From: Streptomyces termitum
GTDB lineage: Bacteria > Actinomycetota > Actinomycetes > Streptomycetales > Streptomycetaceae
Reading direction: 5' to 3'
Assembly (NCBI RefSeq): GCF_014650175.1
Contig: NZ_BMUL01000003.1
Span: forward strand, 490,960-554,959
Length of the DNA: 64,000 nt
This document shows positions 61,912-64,000 of this stretch, piece by piece. The first letter of the stretch is position 1, and the number at the start of each line of letters is the position of its first letter. The notes below the pieces were generated by a model, which saw only the letters and a list, made by a program, of their open reading frames with translations, ran no database searches and was not told where the DNA came from. Both the position numbers and the translations under genes were made by a program.

Positions 61912-63495
61912 ATGACCCTTGTCGACGAGATCCCGAGCGAGCCCACCGACGCGCGCGGCCGCGTCGCCGAGCTCCACGTCCTGCGCGAGCAGGCACTGGC
62001 CGGCCCCAGCGAGCGCGCGACCGAGGCCCAGCACGCGAAGGGCAAGCTGACCGCGCGCGAGCGCATCGAGCTGCTTCTCGACCCGGGTTCCTTCAACGAG
62101 GTCGAGCAGCTCCGCCGGCACCGTGCCCAGGGCTTCGGCCTGGAGGCGAAGAAGCCCTACACCGACGGCGTCATCACCGGCTGGGGCACGGTCGAGGACC
62201 GCACCGTCTTCGTCTACGCGCACGACTTCCGCATCTTCGGCGGCGCGCTCGGCGAGGCCCACGCCACCAAGATCCACAAGATCATGGACATGGCCATCGC
62301 GGCCGGCGCCCCGCTGGTCTCCCTCAACGACGGCGCCGGCGCCCGCATCCAGGAGGGCGTCTCCGCCCTCGCCGGATACGGCGGCATCTTCCAGCGCAAC
62401 ACCAAGGCGTCCGGCGTCATCCCGCAGATCAGCGTGATGCTCGGCCCGTGCGCCGGCGGCGCCGCCTACAGCCCCGCCCTCACCGACTTCGTCTTCATGG
62501 TCCGCGAGACCTCGCAGATGTTCATCACCGGCCCGGACGTCGTCAAGGCGGTCACCGGCGAGGAGATCACCCAGAACGGCCTCGGCGGCGCCGACGTGCA
62601 CGCCGAGACCTCGGGCGTCGCGCACTTCGCGTACGACGACGAGGAGACCTGCATCGCCGAGGTCCGCTACCTCCTGTCGATGCTCCCGCAGAACAACCGC
62701 GAGAACCCGCCGACCGTCGCCTCCGAGGACCCGGCCGACCGCCGCTCCGACGTCCTGCTCGACCTGGTGCCCGCCGACGGCAACCGCCCGTACGACATGC
62801 ACAAGGTCATCGAGGAGCTCGTCGACGACGGCGACTTCCTGGAGATCCACGAGCGCTGGGCGCGCAACATCATCTGCGCGATGGCCCGCCTCGACGGCCA
62901 GGTCGTCGGCATCGTTGCCAACCAGCCCCAGTCCCTCGCCGGCGTCCTCGACATCGAGGCCTCCGAGAAGGCCGCACGCTTCGTCCAGATGTGCGACGCC
63001 TTCAACATTCCGATCATCACTCTTCTGGACGTACCCGGCTTCCTGCCCGGCGTCGACCAGGAGCACGGTGGAATCATCCGCCACGGCGCGAAGCTGCTCT
63101 ACGCGTACTGCAACGCGACCGTGCCCCGGATCTCGCTGATCCTGCGCAAGGCGTACGGCGGCGCCTACATCGTCATGGACTCCCAGTCCATCGGTGCCGA
63201 CCTGACGTACGCCTGGCCCACCAACGAAATCGCGGTCATGGGCGCCGAGGGCGCCGCCAACGTGATCTTCCGCAAGCAGATCGCCGAGGCCGAGGACTCC
63301 GAGGCCATGCGCGCCCGCATGGTCAAGGAGTACAAGGCCGAGCTCATGCACCCGTACTACGCGGCCGAGCGCGGCCTCGTCGACGACGTCATCGACCCCG
63401 CCGACACCCGCCGGATCCTCGTCCGCTCCCTGGCCATGCTCCGCACCAAGCACGCCGACCTGCCGTCCCGCAAGCACGGCAACCCGCCTCAGTAA
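61912..63495 (+). CDS. accB: Acyl-CoA carboxylase carboxyltransferase beta subunit
   Basis: 527 residues. It transfers carboxylate from biotin to acetyl- or propionyl-CoA to form malonyl- or methylmalonyl-CoA, feeding fatty acid and polyketide synthesis. N-domain features: GKLTARERIELLLDPGSF, GGALGEAHATKIHKIMDMA, NDGAGARIQEGVSALAGYGGIF and GPCAGGAAYSPALTDF. C-domain features: VPGFLPGVDQEHGGIIRHGAKLLYAY and LRKAYGGAYIVMDSQSIGADL. Ile420 in GGAYIVM sits where, from memory, Ile versus Asp separates enzymes accepting both acetyl- and propionyl-CoA from propionyl-specific ones, so broad use is expected. The epsilon gene follows after 25 bases. Confidence 0.94.
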   Translation: MTLVDEIPSEPTDARGRVAELHVLREQALAGPSERATEAQHAKGKLTARERIELLLDPGSFNEVEQLRRHRAQGFGLEAKKPYTDGVITGWGTVEDRTVFVYAHDFRIFGGALGEAHATKIHKIMDMAIAAGAPLVSLNDGAGARIQEGVSALAGYGGIFQRNTKASGVIPQISVMLGPCAGGAAYSPALTDFVFMVRETSQMFITGPDVVKAVTGEEITQNGLGGADVHAETSGVAHFAYDDEETCIAEVRYLLSMLPQNNRENPPTVASEDPADRRSDVLLDLVPADGNRPYDMHKVIEELVDDGDFLEIHERWARNIICAMARLDGQVVGIVANQPQSLAGVLDIEASEKAARFVQMCDAFNIPIITLLDVPGFLPGVDQEHGGIIRHGAKLLYAYCNATVPRISLILRKAYGGAYIVMDSQSIGADLTYAWPTNEIAVMGAEGAANVIFRKQIAEAEDSEAMRARMVKEYKAELMHPYYAAERGLVDDVIDPADTRRILVRSLAMLRTKHADLPSRKHGNPPQ

Positions 63496-63520
63496 CACCC
63501 GGCACAAGGAGTCCACCGAA

Positions 63521-63724
63521 GTGACCACGCCTGCCACAGCCAACCTTCTCCGCGTCGAGAAGGGCCACGCCGACCCCGAGGAGCTGGCCGCCATCACCGC
63601 GGTCCTGCTCGCCCGCGCCGCCGCCCAGCCCGAGCCCGCCGCCGCCCACCACGGCCGCACCGCCGCCGGCTGGCGCCGCCTGGAGCGCGAGGGCGGCTTC
63701 CGCGCCCCGCACAGCTGGCGCTGA
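63521..63724 (+). CDS. accE: Acyl-CoA carboxylase epsilon subunit
   Basis: 67 residues from GTG 63521, with CAAGGAG upstream. The actinobacterial epsilon signature is present: LLRVEKGHADPEELAAITAVLLARAAA, then GWRRLEREGGFRAPHSWR. This small subunit helps join the biotinylated alpha chain to the beta chain and raises activity. It lies directly after the beta-subunit gene and before a strong terminator, so the two form an operon. Confidence 0.93.
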   Translation: MTTPATANLLRVEKGHADPEELAAITAVLLARAAAQPEPAAAHHGRTAAGWRRLEREGGFRAPHSWR

Positions 63725-63745
63725 CGCCCCCGCGACACCCGCGAC

Positions 63746-63793
63746 ACGAAGGAAGGGCCCCCGCTCCATGAGGAGCGGGGGCCCTTCCTTCGT
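63746..63793. terminator. Bidirectional terminator after accE
   Basis: A perfect 22-bp inverted repeat (63746-63767 and 63772-63793) with a four-base loop ATGA, between accE and the convergent GTPase gene. Confidence 0.88.
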
Positions 63794-63821
63794 GGTTCCG
63801 CCGGCCCGGCGGGACGGACCG

Positions 63822-64000
63822 CTACCGCAGCCGCGCCATCAGCGCGTGCTCGACGAGGGTGATCAGCGCGCTCTTGGCGTCGCCCCGGTGCCGGGCGTCG
63901 GTGGTGATGATCGGGGTGTCCGGTCCGATCTGGAGCGCCTCGCGGACCTCGTCCGGGGTGTAGGGCTGGCTGCCGTCGAAGCCGTTGAGGGCGATGACGA
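63822..64000 (-). CDS. CvnD-type GTP/ATP-binding protein (partial, C-terminus)
   Basis: Only the last 58 or so residues lie in the window; the gene continues beyond 64000. The reading ends VIALNGFDGSQPYTPDEVREAL, then IGPDTPIITTDARHRGDAKSALITLVEHALMARLR, stop TAG 63822-63824. This is the C-terminal end of the Ras-like GTPases encoded by Streptomyces conservons (cvnD): the TPIITTDARHR segment corresponds to the base-recognition and last helix region. Its conservon partners (cvnA-C) would lie to the right. Confidence 0.8.
   Translation of the reverse strand, partial: VIALNGFDGSQPYTPDEVREALQIGPDTPIITTDARHRGDAKSALITLVEHALMARLR

Overview
The window is chromosomal DNA from a high-GC actinomycete, almost certainly a Streptomyces. 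The reasons are strong G/C third-position bias, frequent GTG and TTG starts, NTGA start/stop overlaps, rare TTA codons, and a core gene order that matches (from memory, not checked) the S. coelicolor ligA - gatCAB - ilvBNC - serA - leuB - ilvE - accB neighbourhood. No tRNA, rRNA, CRISPR array or intact insertion sequence was seen.

Layout. 1-6.4 kb: 3' end of ligA, a membrane GGDEF-EAL protein (RmdB-like) and the tRNA amidotransferase genes gatC-gatA-small ORF-gatB. 6.5-12.3 kb: a transmembrane Ser/Thr kinase facing three genes for a possibly secreted system (WXG-like protein, large WXG-containing protein, lipoprotein). 12.4-22.3 kb: MMPL transporter, acetyltransferase, large LuxR regulator, DUF6191-like protein, sugar dehydrogenase, aldo/keto reductase and 2-hydroxyacid dehydrogenase. 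22.4-31.4 kb: a second GGDEF/EAL protein (CdgC-like), then ilvB-ilvN-ilvC behind a classical branched-chain amino acid attenuator (leader peptide plus terminator), then serA.

31.5-45.2 kb is the accessory region and the main find: a compact diterpenoid-type biosynthetic cluster between serA and the proline-catabolism genes. A leftward arm encodes an Fe(II)/2-oxoglutarate oxygenase, a plant/cyanobacterial-type GGPP synthase, three tandem Rieske oxygenases, a PEP-synthase/rifampin-phosphotransferase-like enzyme, a flippase-like membrane protein and a CX5R phosphatase. A rightward arm encodes a fusion protein whose C-terminal half is a seven-helix PaxB/Pyr4/DmtA-type membrane terpene cyclase, then a PAP2 phosphatase, a stand-alone homologue of the fusion's N-terminal domain, and a cytochrome P450. 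Nearly every junction overlaps by four bases. Six of these genes carry TTA codons, so the cluster should depend on bldA. No canonical class I or class II terpene synthase and no pathway regulator is present.

45.2-64 kb returns to core metabolism: PucR regulator with proline dehydrogenase and P5C dehydrogenase; a PadR pair; leuB; ilvE; a divergent urease (fused gamma/beta plus alpha, with no accessory genes) with agmatine deiminase and a TetR regulator whose probable operators lie at the urease promoter; citramalate synthase behind a second attenuator-like leader; a serine hydrolase; a YceI protein; acyl-CoA carboxylase beta and epsilon subunits; and the end of a GTPase gene that runs off the window.
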